64,000 nt of DNA, taken from the NCBI RefSeq assembly GCF_000803645.1, contig NZ_CP009122.1:3572501-3636500 (forward strand), in the 5' to 3' direction. The notes below the pieces were generated by a model, which saw only the letters and a list, made by a program, of their open reading frames with translations, was not told where the DNA came from and ran no database searches. A program made the position numbers and the translations under genes. Positions 1 through 10,191 of the stretch are shown piece by piece (positions within the stretch are counted from its first letter, which is position 1; every line of letters starts with the position of its first letter). Origin of the DNA: Sphingopyxis fribergensis (GTDB lineage: Bacteria; Pseudomonadota; Alphaproteobacteria; Sphingomonadales; Sphingomonadaceae).

Positions 1-60
1 GTCCTGTGCGCTGAGCTGTTTGAGCATTTGGCCTATCCTCTGAAATCATGAACTAATTCG

Positions 61-130
61 TCATTCCCGCGAAAGCGGGAACCCAGTCGCCACGTTTGCT
101 CGCTGGGTTCCCGCTTTTGCGGGAATGACG
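61..130. repeat. Intergenic hairpin repeat (REP-like)
   Basis: Two inverted arms, TCATTCCCGCGAAAGCGGGA and its near complement, flank a short loop containing CCCAG/CTGGG. The same element recurs at 14980 and 51121, with shorter relatives at 4314, 50116 and 63445. It sits just beyond the plsB stop and may act as a transcript end or mRNA stabiliser; that role is inferred. Confidence 0.8.
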
Positions 131-142
131 AACGAGAGGGAA

Positions 143-2488
143 TCATAGCTGCTCACCCGCTGATGGCAGCCGGTCCGCCAGCGCCACCGTCGACAGTCGC
201 ATCGTTTCCATCACGTTCGCCCACCCGCGTAGTTCCATCAGCAGCGCGCGGCGCGCGGCGAGGATGTCGGGCGTCGCGTCGTCGGCCAGCCCCATGTGGC
301 GCATCAGCGACAGACCGTTGGCAAAGAGCAATTTGCCGATCGACGCCTCGCTGCTGATCCGGCGGAGCAGATAGGCTTGCTTGCCCTCGGTGAGTGCGGC
401 GCCCTCCAGCGCCTTGTCATCGACCGCTTCGCTCGGCTTGGCGCGCGCGAGCAGGTCGGCGACGACCGAATAGGCCTCCGCAAACGGCAGCAGGATCGCG
501 TGGCCGACAACCGGCTGGCAGCGGCGCAGCATTTGCGCGATGCCGCGGTCGCCGCTTGCCAATCGGCGATCCCATACGGGGTCGATGCGCGTCAGTTCGG
601 CCTCGATGGCGGCGCGATGTTCGTCGCGCGGCGGATAGAAAAATTCGAATTTGAACAGGTCGCGGAGGCGATCGATCCTGGCCCAGAAAGCGGCGGTCGC
701 ATCGCCGCTGTCGGCGTCGCGCAGATCGAACAGCGCAAGCTCGACCATCGCGCGGTCGAGGAAATGATGCGCGATGATGTTGCGATAATAGCTCGCCATC
801 GGATGCTTGGCGGGATCGATTGAATAGATGGTCTCGCTGCCCGCCTCGTAGCGCGCGAGCAACCCGCTGGTGACCAGCGTGTCGACGGTGCCGGACAGCG
901 CGCTACCGTCGCCGCTTTCGAGTTCGCTGCTGAGCCGGATGCCGCGCACGCGGGCCCAGTCGGCCACCGCGCCGATCGCGCCGAGCAATTCGGCCGAGGT
1001 CGCGCCGCGTGGCGCCATGCCGAGCAGGATCAGGCACATGACCGAGGTGACGGTCAGCGGGGTGACGCGGTTCGCCTCGACCGCGACCGCGAAGGCGATT
1101 TTTTCGAGCGCGCGCTTGTCGTCGGGGCCGGGGGCCTCGTCGATCACCACGGGGTTGCCGATATCGAGGCGGATGCGGCCCGAGGGTTCCTTCAGGCTCT
1201 TCATATAGCCGAGGAACCACGACAGGCTCTCGGGCTTCTTGCTGCGGCCGGTCTGTTCGGCGGCATATTCCTCGACGTCGCGGATCAGGTCGAAACTGGT
1301 GACGAAGGGCACAAAATGCACGTCGCGCGTGCCGGTCGCATGCGCCGCGTCGAGGACATATTTCATCAGGCCATATTTGGGCGGCATCAGCTTGCCGAGG
1401 CGCGAGCGTGTGCCCTCGAACGCCCAGCTCAAGGGGAAGCGCTTGGCGAGCAGCCAGGCGATATAGTGGCGCAGCACGAGCTTGTAGACCGGCTGGTCCT
1501 GAAAGCTGCGGCGGATGAAGATCATCCCCGAGCGGCGGAAAAATTCGCCCATCACCGCAAAGTCGAGATTGGCGCCGCCGAAGCTGTGCAGCATCGGCAT
1601 GTCGTTTTCATATGTGAGGCGGCTGGGGGTGGCGCCGTCGATATAGGTTTTGTGGGTGAAGAGGATCGCGGTCGGATGTTCGCGGAGGATCGCACGCAGC
1701 CGCGCGAGTTCGGCGGCGTCGACCTCCATCTCGGGCGCGTAGCCGCCGAACATCATGCGATCGAGCCGGGCGCGCAGATCGAGGAAAAGTGCGCTGGGCC
1801 GCGCGATGACCTCCTTCATCAACGGCCGCGCTTCGCGGAAAAGCTCGGCGACAGGGCGCCCCGTCGAGTCGGACAGTTCGGCGAGCGCGGCGCGGAATTT
1901 GGGGCTGGTGCGGAGGCCATCGGCGACGAAGCGCGGCACCTTGTAGCGCGTGCCGCGGATGCCGCGTTCGGCGACGTCGAGCGCAAGCCCCGCCTGCCGC
2001 GCGACGAAGCCCGCGAATTCGGGGCTGTCGGTTCCCTCGCCGTCGCCGCCGCCGGTCTGGCGGCAGAAACGGTTGCGGAGTGCATCGAGCGTCGCCGCCT
2101 CGCCGACCAAAATCTGCGCGCGACGGCGGTCGCGGAGCAGGATCAGCCGCGAGCGAAGCGAGCCGGGGTGGCGCGGATCGCCGAATATGATGTGGCGGAA
2201 CTTGAGCGCGCGATCGCGCTCGAACCCCGGGATGCGCCACGCGACGCGCAGCGGCACCACCTGCCGCGACGGCGCCCCGTCGAGGCGGGCACGGAGGGTT
2301 TCGAGCGGGAGGGCATGGTCGTCGTCCTCGATCGCGAGGCTCGCCCATTGCGGCTCGTTGTCGCCGGACGTGGCATGGACCCAGTCGAGCAGCAGCTTCC
2401 GCTCGACCCCGTTGCGCGCGTCGATGATGTAGAGCCGATCGGCCGCGTCCTCCTTCATGATGGGGGTGCGGGCGGTTCCGTCGGCCAC
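143..2488 (-). CDS. plsB: Glycerol-3-phosphate 1-O-acyltransferase (PlsB)
   Basis: Membrane-associated acyltransferase that places the first acyl chain on sn-glycerol-3-phosphate in phospholipid synthesis. At 781 residues it is close to the roughly 800 of PlsB. The HX4D catalytic motif is at H279-D284 (HKTYID), followed by the glycerol-phosphate-binding segment FIRRSF near residue 325 and the FEGTRS motif near 358. The start shown is GTG; an ATG ten codons downstream (2458) is an alternative and neither has a strong ribosome site. The next minus-strand gene is a PlsC fusion, so the first two acylation steps are encoded side by side. The family assignment is firm. Confidence 0.9.
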   Translation of the reverse strand: MADGTARTPIMKEDAADRLYIIDARNGVERKLLLDWVHATSGDNEPQWASLAIEDDDHALPLETLRARLDGAPSRQVVPLRVAWRIPGFERDRALKFRHIIFGDPRHPGSLRSRLILLRDRRRAQILVGEAATLDALRNRFCRQTGGGDGEGTDSPEFAGFVARQAGLALDVAERGIRGTRYKVPRFVADGLRTSPKFRAALAELSDSTGRPVAELFREARPLMKEVIARPSALFLDLRARLDRMMFGGYAPEMEVDAAELARLRAILREHPTAILFTHKTYIDGATPSRLTYENDMPMLHSFGGANLDFAVMGEFFRRSGMIFIRRSFQDQPVYKLVLRHYIAWLLAKRFPLSWAFEGTRSRLGKLMPPKYGLMKYVLDAAHATGTRDVHFVPFVTSFDLIRDVEEYAAEQTGRSKKPESLSWFLGYMKSLKEPSGRIRLDIGNPVVIDEAPGPDDKRALEKIAFAVAVEANRVTPLTVTSVMCLILLGMAPRGATSAELLGAIGAVADWARVRGIRLSSELESGDGSALSGTVDTLVTSGLLARYEAGSETIYSIDPAKHPMASYYRNIIAHHFLDRAMVELALFDLRDADSGDATAAFWARIDRLRDLFKFEFFYPPRDEHRAAIEAELTRIDPVWDRRLASGDRGIAQMLRRCQPVVGHAILLPFAEAYSVVADLLARAKPSEAVDDKALEGAALTEGKQAYLLRRISSEASIGKLLFANGLSLMRHMGLADDATPDILAARRALLMELRGWANVMETMRLSTVALADRLPSAGEQL

Positions 2489-2514
2489 TGTTCAATAACG
2501 CCCCGCCAGAGACC

Positions 2515-2595
2515 CGTTCATGTCGAGCGAAGTCGAGACACCCCGATGGCCAGCGCGTGGTCGATAGGTATCTCGACTTCGCTCGATGCGAACGG
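2515..2595. repeat. Inverted repeat GTCGAGCGAAGTCGAG family
   Basis: Two arms, TGTCGAGCGAAGTCGAGA and CTCGACTTCGCTCGATGCGA, are separated by about 35 bp. A second copy with the same architecture lies at 62043-62121 between coq7 and a hypothetical gene. It is a dispersed intergenic palindrome with no coding content. Confidence 0.75.
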
Positions 2596-2619
2596 GGTTT
2601 GGAGGACGGTGTGCGATCA

Positions 2620-4200
2620 TCATGCCTTGGGTGATTTTTTGGTCGACTTCTTAGGCGATGCCTTTTTCGTCGGGGCTTTTTTGGCAGCGGACTTTTTGGC
2701 CGGTGCGGCTTTTGGCGTCTCGGGCTTTACCTCCGGCGCAGATTCCTTCGCCACTGACTCCGCGACACTCTCCTCAGGCTGGCCGAGCGTGCGCAGGAAC
2801 ATGTTGCGGACGTCGCGGACGTGGTTGTTGATCGTCCTTGGGCTCCATTTCGACGTGTCGACCGGCGGCAGCACGGTGACGCGCACCGTCGCGGGGCGCA
2901 TCACAAACTCATTTTTCGGCGCGACGTCGGTCGCATTATGGATCACGATCGGAACGATCGGCACCCCCGCCTGCATCGCGAGGTGGAACGCGCCCTTTTT
3001 GAAAGGCTCGAGCTTTGGCGTCAGGCTGCGCGTGCCTTCGGGCGAAATGCAGATCGACTTGCCCTCTTCCCTGATCGCATCGACCAGCGGTTCCATCGCC
3101 TTGATCGCGCTCTTGCCGTCGGCGCGGTCGACGAAGACGGTGCCGCCCCATTCCATCAGCTTGCCGAGGATGGGGATATCCTTGATCTCCTTCTTGCCCA
3201 CCCCGCCCATGTCGCGCCGGATGAGCTTGGCGAGGATCATCACGTCGGCCTTGCTCTGGTGGTTGAAGATGAAGACGCAGGGGCGCGACGACCAGAGATG
3301 CTTTTCGTCCTCGACCTCGAGCTCGACCCCGGTGATCGCGGTCGCGAAATCGCCGAACAGGCCGATCGAGAAATTGGCCGCTTCGCGCTGCGAGCGGGTC
3401 AGCGCCCAGATCGGCAGCCCCGCAGCAAAGGCGCCGACGAGCGAGCCGGTGGCATAGATGGTGCGGGTATAATCGACCCATGACGGCGTGCCGCGGCTGC
3501 CGAAGCGCTGCACCGGCCAGCCATGTTCGTCGGCAATCGCTTTCAGCTTGAGGTTCGGGTTGAGCGGGCGCGGTTTGCCGACGCGTTCGAGCAGTTCGAT
3601 ATCGTCGTCGCTGTCCGAATAGAAAAAGCTCTGGTCGAGATCGAGGCCATATTCGGCGGCGAGTTCCTCGGCGGCGAGCACCTTGCCCTCGCCAAAGCAG
3701 AGCGGGCGGATGATCTCGCCGGTGAAAACGCCATCCTCGATCTCGTACGCCGAGCATTTGATGTCGGTGATGCCAAGGTCGCGCGCGGTCGGTTCGATCT
3801 GGTAGATCGTCGCCGACGAGATGATCGCGACGCGGTGGCCCTTGGCCTGATGCGCCTCGATGATCGCGCGGGTTTCGGGATAGATTTTGCGCGCGATATG
3901 CTTTTTGTAGAGCTCTTCGCCGAAGTCGATGAAGCTTTGTTCGTCGACGCCCTTCATGAATTTGGCGGCGCCCGACATCAGCCCGGAGAAGCCGATGGTG
4001 CCCAGGCTGTGCTGCGCGATGACCTGCGCAGTTTCGGCGATTTCCTCGACCGACATTTCGCGGCGCTGGAATTTCTCGCGCAGCATTGCGGTGGCGGAAT
4101 AGCCCGAGATGATCGTGCCGTCGAAATCGAACAGCGCGGCGATATGCGATCCCGGCTCCGATGCCAGAACTTCGTCCAAATGCGGTTGCGGCCTCGGCAC
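2620..4200 (-). CDS. HAD-IB hydrolase / 1-acylglycerol-3-phosphate acyltransferase fusion
   Basis: A 526-residue two-domain protein. The N-terminal HAD-IB (SerB-like) phosphatase domain has DFDGTI at residues 25-30 and the DSDDD acidic motif near 196. The PlsC acyltransferase domain has the HX4D motif at H314-D319 (NHQSKAD) and PEGTRS at 387-392. The last roughly 40 residues are a low-complexity Lys/Ala/Pro tail resembling histone H1 or AlgP tails. PlsC makes phosphatidic acid from lyso-PA; the HAD part may dephosphorylate a lipid or small phosphate, but its substrate is not evident. It lies upstream of plsB on the same strand with a 131-bp gap holding a palindromic repeat. Confidence 0.85.
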   Translation of the reverse strand: MPRPQPHLDEVLASEPGSHIAALFDFDGTIISGYSATAMLREKFQRREMSVEEIAETAQVIAQHSLGTIGFSGLMSGAAKFMKGVDEQSFIDFGEELYKKHIARKIYPETRAIIEAHQAKGHRVAIISSATIYQIEPTARDLGITDIKCSAYEIEDGVFTGEIIRPLCFGEGKVLAAEELAAEYGLDLDQSFFYSDSDDDIELLERVGKPRPLNPNLKLKAIADEHGWPVQRFGSRGTPSWVDYTRTIYATGSLVGAFAAGLPIWALTRSQREAANFSIGLFGDFATAITGVELEVEDEKHLWSSRPCVFIFNHQSKADVMILAKLIRRDMGGVGKKEIKDIPILGKLMEWGGTVFVDRADGKSAIKAMEPLVDAIREEGKSICISPEGTRSLTPKLEPFKKGAFHLAMQAGVPIVPIVIHNATDVAPKNEFVMRPATVRVTVLPPVDTSKWSPRTINNHVRDVRNMFLRTLGQPEESVAESVAKESAPEVKPETPKAAPAKKSAAKKAPTKKASPKKSTKKSPKA

Positions 4201-4313
4201 GCCTGTCTCCCCACCAACGGCTATGTTGCCGCCTTATCCCTGCACGATGACAGGTAAAATGGGGTTAATCAATGGCGGGAAATCGGCCTCTTCGTCGCGG
4301 AAAAAGCAGTGTG

Positions 4314-4392
4314 CTCCCGCGAAGGCGGGAGCCCATCTCCGGTGGCCGCCATCTTGAACCAACAGGAGATGGGTCCCCGCCTTCGCGGGGAC
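4314..4392. repeat. Intergenic hairpin repeat (variant arms)
   Basis: Arms CTCCCGCGAAGGCGGGAGCC and GTCCCCGCCTTCGCGGGGAC flank the inner pair CATCTCC/GGAGATG. It sits directly downstream of eda on the minus strand, where it could serve as a terminator-like or stabilising hairpin. Confidence 0.7.
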
Positions 4393-4403
4393 ACGCGGCG
4401 CTT

Positions 4404-5021
4404 TTATGCTGTAAGCGCAGCCGCCTCGCGCGCCAGTGTCTCGATTTTAACGGGGTCGAGCGGGCCCGACGGGACGACCCAGCTGCCGCCGACGCAGCGC
4501 ACCGCTTCGAGCGCGAGCCAGTCGGGCGCGGTCGCGAGGCTGATGCCGCCGGTGGGGCAGAAACGCGCCTGGCCGAAGGGTCCGGCGAGCGCCTTGAGCG
4601 CCGGAATGCCGCCGCTGGTCGCCGCGGGGAAGAATTTGAAGCGGTCGAGGCCGAGGTCCATTCCGCGCATGATGTCGCCGGCGTTGGCGGTGCCGGGAAG
4701 GAAGGGGATGCCGCTTGCGACCGCCGCCTTGCCGAGATTGTCGGTAAGGCCGGGCGAAACGATGAATTCGGCGCCCGCAGCGATGGCGCCATTGAGCATC
4801 GCGGGATCGAGCACGGTGCCCGCGCCGACGACGGCGCCCTTGACGCTCTTCATGGCGGTGATGGCGTCGAGCGCGGCGGGGGTGCGCAACGTCACCTCGA
4901 GCACCGTCAGCCCGCCCGCAACGAGCGCTTCGGCCATCGGCACCGCATCCTCGACCCGGTCGATGACGATCACCGGGATGACGGGCGCTAGCGCCATGAT
5001 CTGGTCGATGGACTGGCTCAA
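4404..5021 (-). CDS. eda: 2-dehydro-3-deoxy-phosphogluconate (KDPG) aldolase
   Basis: Class I aldolase that splits KDPG into pyruvate and glyceraldehyde-3-phosphate, the last step of the Entner-Doudoroff route. At 205 residues it has family length. The catalytic Glu lies in LEVTLR and the Schiff-base Lys in RFKFFPA. The start is TTG, overlapping the edd stop by 4 nt (TTGA), so it is probably translated by coupling to edd; an ATG eight codons downstream is the alternative. Neighbours edd and zwf supply its substrate. Confidence 0.93.
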   Translation of the reverse strand: MSQSIDQIMALAPVIPVIVIDRVEDAVPMAEALVAGGLTVLEVTLRTPAALDAITAMKSVKGAVVGAGTVLDPAMLNGAIAAGAEFIVSPGLTDNLGKAAVASGIPFLPGTANAGDIMRGMDLGLDRFKFFPAATSGGIPALKALAGPFGQARFCPTGGISLATAPDWLALEAVRCVGGSWVVPSGPLDPVKIETLAREAAALTA

Positions 5022-6859
5022 ATGACGGACTCCATGGCAGCAAGAACGGCCGACCCGCCCTTTTCGGCTTCGTCGGCGTGATGGCGGAACAGCGCGAAAA
5101 GTTCGCGGCCGACGCCGAGCGCGGGCGGCGGGGCGACGGCGGGACTGCGCGCGGCCCAGATGGCGGGATCGACGAGCGCCAGCACCTCGCCCTTGAGCGC
5201 GCAGACGCGGACGATGTCGCCATCGACGAGAAACGCGAGCGGGCCGCTGGCACCGTCGGTGCCGGGAAGCGCCTCGGGCGACAGATGGATCACGGCGGGC
5301 ACTTTGCCGCTCGCGCCCGACATGCGGCCGTCAGTAAGCAGCGCGACGCGGAAACCCTTGTCCTGCAGCACGCCCAAGGCCGGGGTCAGTTTGTGCAGTT
5401 CGGGCATGCCATTGGCGCGCGGGCCCTGGAAGCGGACGACGACGACGACGTCGCGCTCAAGCTCGCCCGCCTTGAACGCGGTGAGCACCTGATTCTGATC
5501 GTCGAAGATCCGGCACGGCGCCTCGATCGTCCAGCGATCCTCGGCGACTGCGCTCGTCTTGATGATTGCGCGGCCGAGGTTGCCGGCGAGCAGACGCATC
5601 CCGCCGTCGGGCGAAAAAGGTGCGGCGACCGGGCGCAGCATATTGTCGTCGCGGCTTTCCGCGGGGGCGCGTTGCCAGTGGATGGTGTCGTCGACGAGCA
5701 CGGGCTCCGACGCATAATCGGCCATCGTCCCGCCGACCGTGAGCACATCGCCGTGCAGCAGGCCCGCGCCCAGCAATTCGCGCACGACATAGCCGATCCC
5801 GCCTGCGGCGTGGAAATTGTTCACGTCGCCCGCGCCGTTGGGATAGACGCGCGCGAGCAGCGGCACCGCGCGGCTGAGTTCGTCGAAATCCTGCCAGTCG
5901 ATGATGATCCCCGCGGCGCGCGCAATTGCGGGCAGGTGGATCGTATGGTTGGTCGAGCCACCCGTCGCGAGCAGGCCGATCGCGGCGTTGACGATCGCCT
6001 TCTCGTCGACGCAGCGCGCGAGCGGACGATAATCGTCGCCGTCCCATCCGATCTGCGCCACGCGATGCGTCGCAGCGCGGGTCAATTCCTGGCGCAGCTT
6101 GGTGCCGGGGTTGGTGAAAGCACTACCGGGGATGTGCAGCCCCATCAGCTCCATCATCATCTGGTTGCTGTTCGCGGTGCCATAGAAGGTGCAGGTGCCC
6201 GCGCCGTGATAACTCGCGGCCTCGGCCTCGAGCAGCTCGTCGCGGGTGGCCTTGCCCTCTGCATAAAGCTGGCGGATGCGCTGCTTTTCCTTGTTCGCGA
6301 GGCCCGAGGGCATCGGCCCGGCGGGGATCAATATCTGCGGCAGATGGCCGAAACGCAGCGCGCCGATCAGCAGGCCGGGGACGATCTTGTCGCAAATGCC
6401 GAGCAGCAACGCGCTCTCGAACATCGCATGGCTGAGCGCGATCACCGTGCCCTGCGCGATATTGTCGCGGCTGAACAAAGACAGGTCCATGCCCGCCTGC
6501 CCCTGCGTCACGCCGTCGCACATTGCCGGAACGCCGCCCGCGACCTGCGCGGTCGCGCCGACTTCGCGCGCAAAGAGTTTGATCTGTTCGGGGTAGCGGC
6601 CATAGGGCTGATGCGCCGAAAGCATGTCGTTATAGCTGGTGACGATGCCGATGTTCATCGCCGCGCCAGTGCGGATGACGGACTTGTCGTCGCCCGATGC
6701 GGCAAAGCCATGCGCAAGGTTGCCGCACGACAGATTGCCGCGATTGGTGCCGGCTTCGCGCTGGCGGTCCATCAGGTCGAGATAAGCGGCGCGGCGCGGC
6801 CGACTGCGCTCGATGATGCGGTCGGTAACGGCGGCGATGGTGGGGTTAAGATCGGTCAT
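5018..6859 (-). CDS. edd: Phosphogluconate dehydratase
   Basis: Dehydrates 6-phosphogluconate to KDPG. The IlvD/Edd family is an Fe-S dehydratase, and this protein has the typical length of 613 residues. Family stretches include the early [24 protein letters not shown], and [13 protein letters not shown] near the C terminus. The ATG at 6859 ([11 protein letters not shown]) was chosen because the upstream in-frame extension runs into a dispersed repeat. It overlaps eda by 4 nt, and zwf lies upstream on the same strand across that repeat. Together they form an Entner-Doudoroff cluster, though neither pgl nor glk is present here. Confidence 0.95.
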   Translation of the reverse strand: MTDLNPTIAAVTDRIIERSRPRRAAYLDLMDRQREAGTNRGNLSCGNLAHGFAASGDDKSVIRTGAAMNIGIVTSYNDMLSAHQPYGRYPEQIKLFAREVGATAQVAGGVPAMCDGVTQGQAGMDLSLFSRDNIAQGTVIALSHAMFESALLLGICDKIVPGLLIGALRFGHLPQILIPAGPMPSGLANKEKQRIRQLYAEGKATRDELLEAEAASYHGAGTCTFYGTANSNQMMMELMGLHIPGSAFTNPGTKLRQELTRAATHRVAQIGWDGDDYRPLARCVDEKAIVNAAIGLLATGGSTNHTIHLPAIARAAGIIIDWQDFDELSRAVPLLARVYPNGAGDVNNFHAAGGIGYVVRELLGAGLLHGDVLTVGGTMADYASEPVLVDDTIHWQRAPAESRDDNMLRPVAAPFSPDGGMRLLAGNLGRAIIKTSAVAEDRWTIEAPCRIFDDQNQVLTAFKAGELERDVVVVVRFQGPRANGMPELHKLTPALGVLQDKGFRVALLTDGRMSGASGKVPAVIHLSPEALPGTDGASGPLAFLVDGDIVRVCALKGEVLALVDPAIWAARSPAVAPPPALGVGRELFALFRHHADEAEKGGSAVLAAMESVI

Positions 6860-6868
6860 GACAATTCC

Positions 6869-7044
6869 AAAACCCTCTCCCCTTGGGGGAGAGGGATGCG
6901 TAGACTTGCGAGCTTGCTCGCTAGTCGAAGCTGGGTGAGGGAGTGAACGGCAGAGGAGAAAGCAGCGGCGGAGACCCTCATCCAACTGCGCCTAGTCGCT
7001 TCGCGCCAAGGCTTCGTATCCTTCTCCCCCAAGGGGAAAAGGTT
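6869..7044. repeat. Composite inverted repeat between zwf and edd
   Basis: Outer arms CCCTCTCCCCTTGGGGGAGA and CTTCTCCCCCAAGGGGAAAA enclose further short hairpins such as GCGAGCTTGCTCGC. It resembles the 14187 and 45635 elements in its CTCTCCCCTT arms but not in its core. It separates two genes that would otherwise form one operon. Confidence 0.65.
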
Positions 7045-7054
7045 TGGGGGGGGC

Positions 7055-8518
7055 TCAATCATGCCAGCTCGCTCCGTCGCGTTCGATCAGCGCGACGGCG
7101 CTCGACGGGCCCCAGCTTCCCGCGGTGTAATTTTGCGGCGCCATGTCGACCTGGCCCCAAGCGTCGCGGATCGAGTCGATCCACTGCCACTGCGCCTCGA
7201 CCTCGTCGCGGCGGACGAACAAGGTCTGGTCGCCCTCGATGAAATCGAGCAGCAGGCGCTCGTACGCAATCCGTCTCCGCTCGCCCGCAAAGCTGTGCGA
7301 GAGCGAGACGTCCATCGTCACCTCTTTCAGCTTCACGCCGTCGCGGTCTAGCCCCGGCTGCTTCGCCATCACCTTGACCCGGATATTCTCCTCGGGCTGC
7401 AGGTTGATGATCATGGCGTTCGCATCGAGTTTGCCCGCGCCAACGCGCGCGAAGATATTGTGCGGCACCGGCTTGAACTGGATCAGCACCTCGGACTTGC
7501 GCTCGGGCATCCTTTTGCCGGTGCGCAGGTAAAAGGGCACGCCCTTCCAGCGCCAATTGTCGATATAGGCCTTGATCGCAACGAACGTCTCGGTGTTCGA
7601 CGGCTGACCGAGTTCGTCAGCGTAGCCCGCGACCGCGCCGCCATTGACCGCGCCGCTGCTATATTGGCCCTTGACGCTATGCGCCTTCACGTCGGCGGCG
7701 GTCAGCTTCCGCAAGCTCCGCAGCAGCTTGACCTTCTCATCGCGCACCGCGGTCGACGACACGCTCGCCGGCGGTTCCATCGCGATGATCGCGAGAAGCT
7801 GGAGCATATGGTTCTGCACCATGTCCTTGAGCGCGCCAACGCCGTCATAATAGGAGACGCGGCCTTCGAGGCCGACGGTTTCGGCGACGGTGATCTGGAC
7901 ATGATCGATCGCCTGCGCATTCCACAACGGTTCGAACAACATGTTGGCAAAGCGGAGCGCGAGCAGATTCTGGACCGTTTCCTTTCCGAGATAATGGTCG
8001 ATGCGGAACACGCGGTCTTCGGCAAAGGCGTCGCCGACCTCTGCGTTCACCTCGCGCGACGACGCGAGATCGTGGCCGATCGGCTTTTCCATCGCGATGC
8101 GGCATTCGGCGCAGGCGATGTTCGCGGCCTTCAGTCCCTGCGCGATCGGGCCGAACATCGACGGCGGGGTCGAGAGGTAGACGCCGATCGGGCGGCCCAT
8201 CCGGTCGCCGAGCAGCGCCGCGAGTTCGTCATAGCCCGTGCCCTTGCCGGCATCGATCGCGCAATAATCGATGCGATCGAGGAAGGCGACGACGCCCGTC
8301 TCTTCGATGCGGTCGGCGGGCAGATGTTCGGTCAGCGCCGCCCGGACCTGCTGCTGGAATGCCGCGCGGTCCATTTTCGAACGCCCCGATCCGATGATCG
8401 TCAGTGCATCGGCGAGCAACCCGTCGAGGTGGAGATTGTAGAGCGAGGGAAAGAGCATGCGCTGCGCGAGGTCGCCCGTCGCGCCGAACAGCACCAATGT
8501 TTCGACTTTCACGCTCAC
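7055..8518 (-). CDS. zwf: Glucose-6-phosphate 1-dehydrogenase
   Basis: Oxidises glucose-6-phosphate to 6-phosphogluconolactone with NAD(P)+. At 487 residues it has usual length. The N-terminal Rossmann motif is LFGATGDLAQRM and the active-site signature is RIDHYLGKETVQN. The GTG at 8518 was chosen because AAGGGG lies 6 nt upstream, which beats an in-frame ATG 21 nt further up. It is divergent from glpD across 124 bp. It feeds edd and eda through a lactonase encoded elsewhere. Confidence 0.93.
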   Translation of the reverse strand: MSVKVETLVLFGATGDLAQRMLFPSLYNLHLDGLLADALTIIGSGRSKMDRAAFQQQVRAALTEHLPADRIEETGVVAFLDRIDYCAIDAGKGTGYDELAALLGDRMGRPIGVYLSTPPSMFGPIAQGLKAANIACAECRIAMEKPIGHDLASSREVNAEVGDAFAEDRVFRIDHYLGKETVQNLLALRFANMLFEPLWNAQAIDHVQITVAETVGLEGRVSYYDGVGALKDMVQNHMLQLLAIIAMEPPASVSSTAVRDEKVKLLRSLRKLTAADVKAHSVKGQYSSGAVNGGAVAGYADELGQPSNTETFVAIKAYIDNWRWKGVPFYLRTGKRMPERKSEVLIQFKPVPHNIFARVGAGKLDANAMIINLQPEENIRVKVMAKQPGLDRDGVKLKEVTMDVSLSHSFAGERRRIAYERLLLDFIEGDQTLFVRRDEVEAQWQWIDSIRDAWGQVDMAPQNYTAGSWGPSSAVALIERDGASWHD

Positions 8519-8642
8519 AATCGTCCCCTTGGATAACATGTGCAGAATTGGAGGATGCGCCCCGCGAATGCAACGCGCATACGTAAGCCGCATACGATGT
8601 CGGCTCTTGGCAAATCCGACAACGCTGCCATAGGATTTCGCG

Positions 8643-10166
8643 ATGTCGGAAAGCCCCGCACCCTATGATGTCATCGTCGTCGGCGGCGGCGTCAACGGCG
8701 CAGGCGTCGCACGCGACGCGGCGGGGCGCGGCGCGCGCGTCCTGTTGATCGAAGCGAACGACTTGGCCGAAGGCACGTCGTCAAAATCGACCAAGCTGAT
8801 CCACGGCGGGCTGCGCTATCTCGAACATTATGAATTCGGGCTCGTCCGCGAAGCGCTGAAGGAACGCGAGGTGCTGTGGCGCATTGCGCCACACATCATC
8901 TGGCCGTTGCGCTTTGTTCTTCCCCATCGCGACGGGCTTCGCCCGCGCTGGCTGCTGCGGCTCGGCCTGTTTCTCTACGACCATATCGGCGGGCGGAAAA
9001 AGCTGCCCGCGACGCGTTCGGTCGATCTGCGCCACCATGCCGCGGGCGGACCGCTACAGCCGCAATATGTCCACGGATTCGAATATTCGGACGGCTGGGT
9101 CGATGACGCGCGGCTGGTCGCGCTCAACGCGCGCGATGCCGCAGATCATGGCGCAAGGGTCCGCACCCGCACCCGCGCCGAAATGCTGCGCTGCGAGGAT
9201 GGCCTGTGGATCGTCGATGCAGTGGACGACCAGGGACACCAATATCGCTTTACCGGGCGCAGCATCGTCAATGCCGCGGGGCCGGCGGTGCTCGACCTGC
9301 TGAAGCGCGCCGATGCCGAACCCGACCACCAGATGCGGCTGGTGCGCGGGTCGCATATCGTCGTGCGAAAGCTGTTCGAGCACGAATACGCCTATTTCTT
9401 CCAATTGCCCGACGGGCGCATCTTCTTCGCCATTCCCTATGAGCGCGATTTCACGCTGATCGGCACGACCGACCAGGATCATGAAGGCCCGGCGAGCGAG
9501 GCGAAGGCGAGCGCGGAGGAAATCGCTTATCTGTGCGAGGGGGCGAGCCTTTATTTCCGCACCCCCATCACCCCCGCCGATGTCATCTGGACCTATTCGG
9601 GGGTGCGGCCGTTGGTCGAGGACGGATCGGGCCGCCCCGAAGCCGCGACGCGCGGATACCGCATCGACCTCGACCTGGCCGAAGGCGCGCCCTTGCTCAC
9701 CATCTATGGCGGCAAGATCACCAGCTATCGCCATGTCGCAGAAGCGGCGGTCGATGACCTGGTCGATCATGTCCCGGCGCTCTCGGCAAAGCACTGGACC
9801 GCGAAGGCGCCGCTACCCGGCGGCGATTTCGCGACCGACGGTGCCGCGGCGTTGAAGGCCGAATATAAGCTCGCTCACCCCTTCCTGTCCGCCGCGACGG
9901 TCGATCGCATCGTCAAGGCCTATGGCACCGATGCGCGCGAGTGGCTTGGCAAGGCAGAGAATTGGGACGCGCTGGGCGGCGAAATTGCGCATGGGCTGAG
10001 CGCCGCCGAAGTGCAGTGGATGGCTGACCGGGAATGGGCGCGCACCACCGACGATATTTTGTGGCGGCGGAGCAAGCTGGGGCTGCACTTTACCGCCGAG
10101 GAGGTGGCGCGGCTCGCCGCCTGGCTTCACGCAAGGCGCCCCGCCGCCCAGCCCGCACCCGCCTGA
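8643..10166 (+). CDS. glpD: Aerobic glycerol-3-phosphate dehydrogenase
   Basis: FAD-dependent membrane-associated enzyme that oxidises sn-glycerol-3-phosphate to dihydroxyacetone phosphate and reduces quinone. At 507 residues it is the same length class as GlpD. The N-terminal FAD dinucleotide-binding motif is VVGGGVNGAGVARDAAGRG, followed by the family signature LIHGGLRYLE. It is divergent from zwf; no glpK or glpF is adjacent. Its substrate is also the acceptor used by PlsB, encoded 6 kb away. Confidence 0.94.
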   Translation: MSESPAPYDVIVVGGGVNGAGVARDAAGRGARVLLIEANDLAEGTSSKSTKLIHGGLRYLEHYEFGLVREALKEREVLWRIAPHIIWPLRFVLPHRDGLRPRWLLRLGLFLYDHIGGRKKLPATRSVDLRHHAAGGPLQPQYVHGFEYSDGWVDDARLVALNARDAADHGARVRTRTRAEMLRCEDGLWIVDAVDDQGHQYRFTGRSIVNAAGPAVLDLLKRADAEPDHQMRLVRGSHIVVRKLFEHEYAYFFQLPDGRIFFAIPYERDFTLIGTTDQDHEGPASEAKASAEEIAYLCEGASLYFRTPITPADVIWTYSGVRPLVEDGSGRPEAATRGYRIDLDLAEGAPLLTIYGGKITSYRHVAEAAVDDLVDHVPALSAKHWTAKAPLPGGDFATDGAAALKAEYKLAHPFLSAATVDRIVKAYGTDAREWLGKAENWDALGGEIAHGLSAAEVQWMADREWARTTDDILWRRSKLGLHFTAEEVARLAAWLHARRPAAQPAPA

Positions 10167-10191
10167 TGTCGTCGTTCACCCGAAAGACCGC

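Noticed and set aside
1316..3457. A 713-codon plus-strand frame
   Set aside because: It is antisense to plsB and the HAD-PlsC gene, and its translation is low-complexity and matches nothing.
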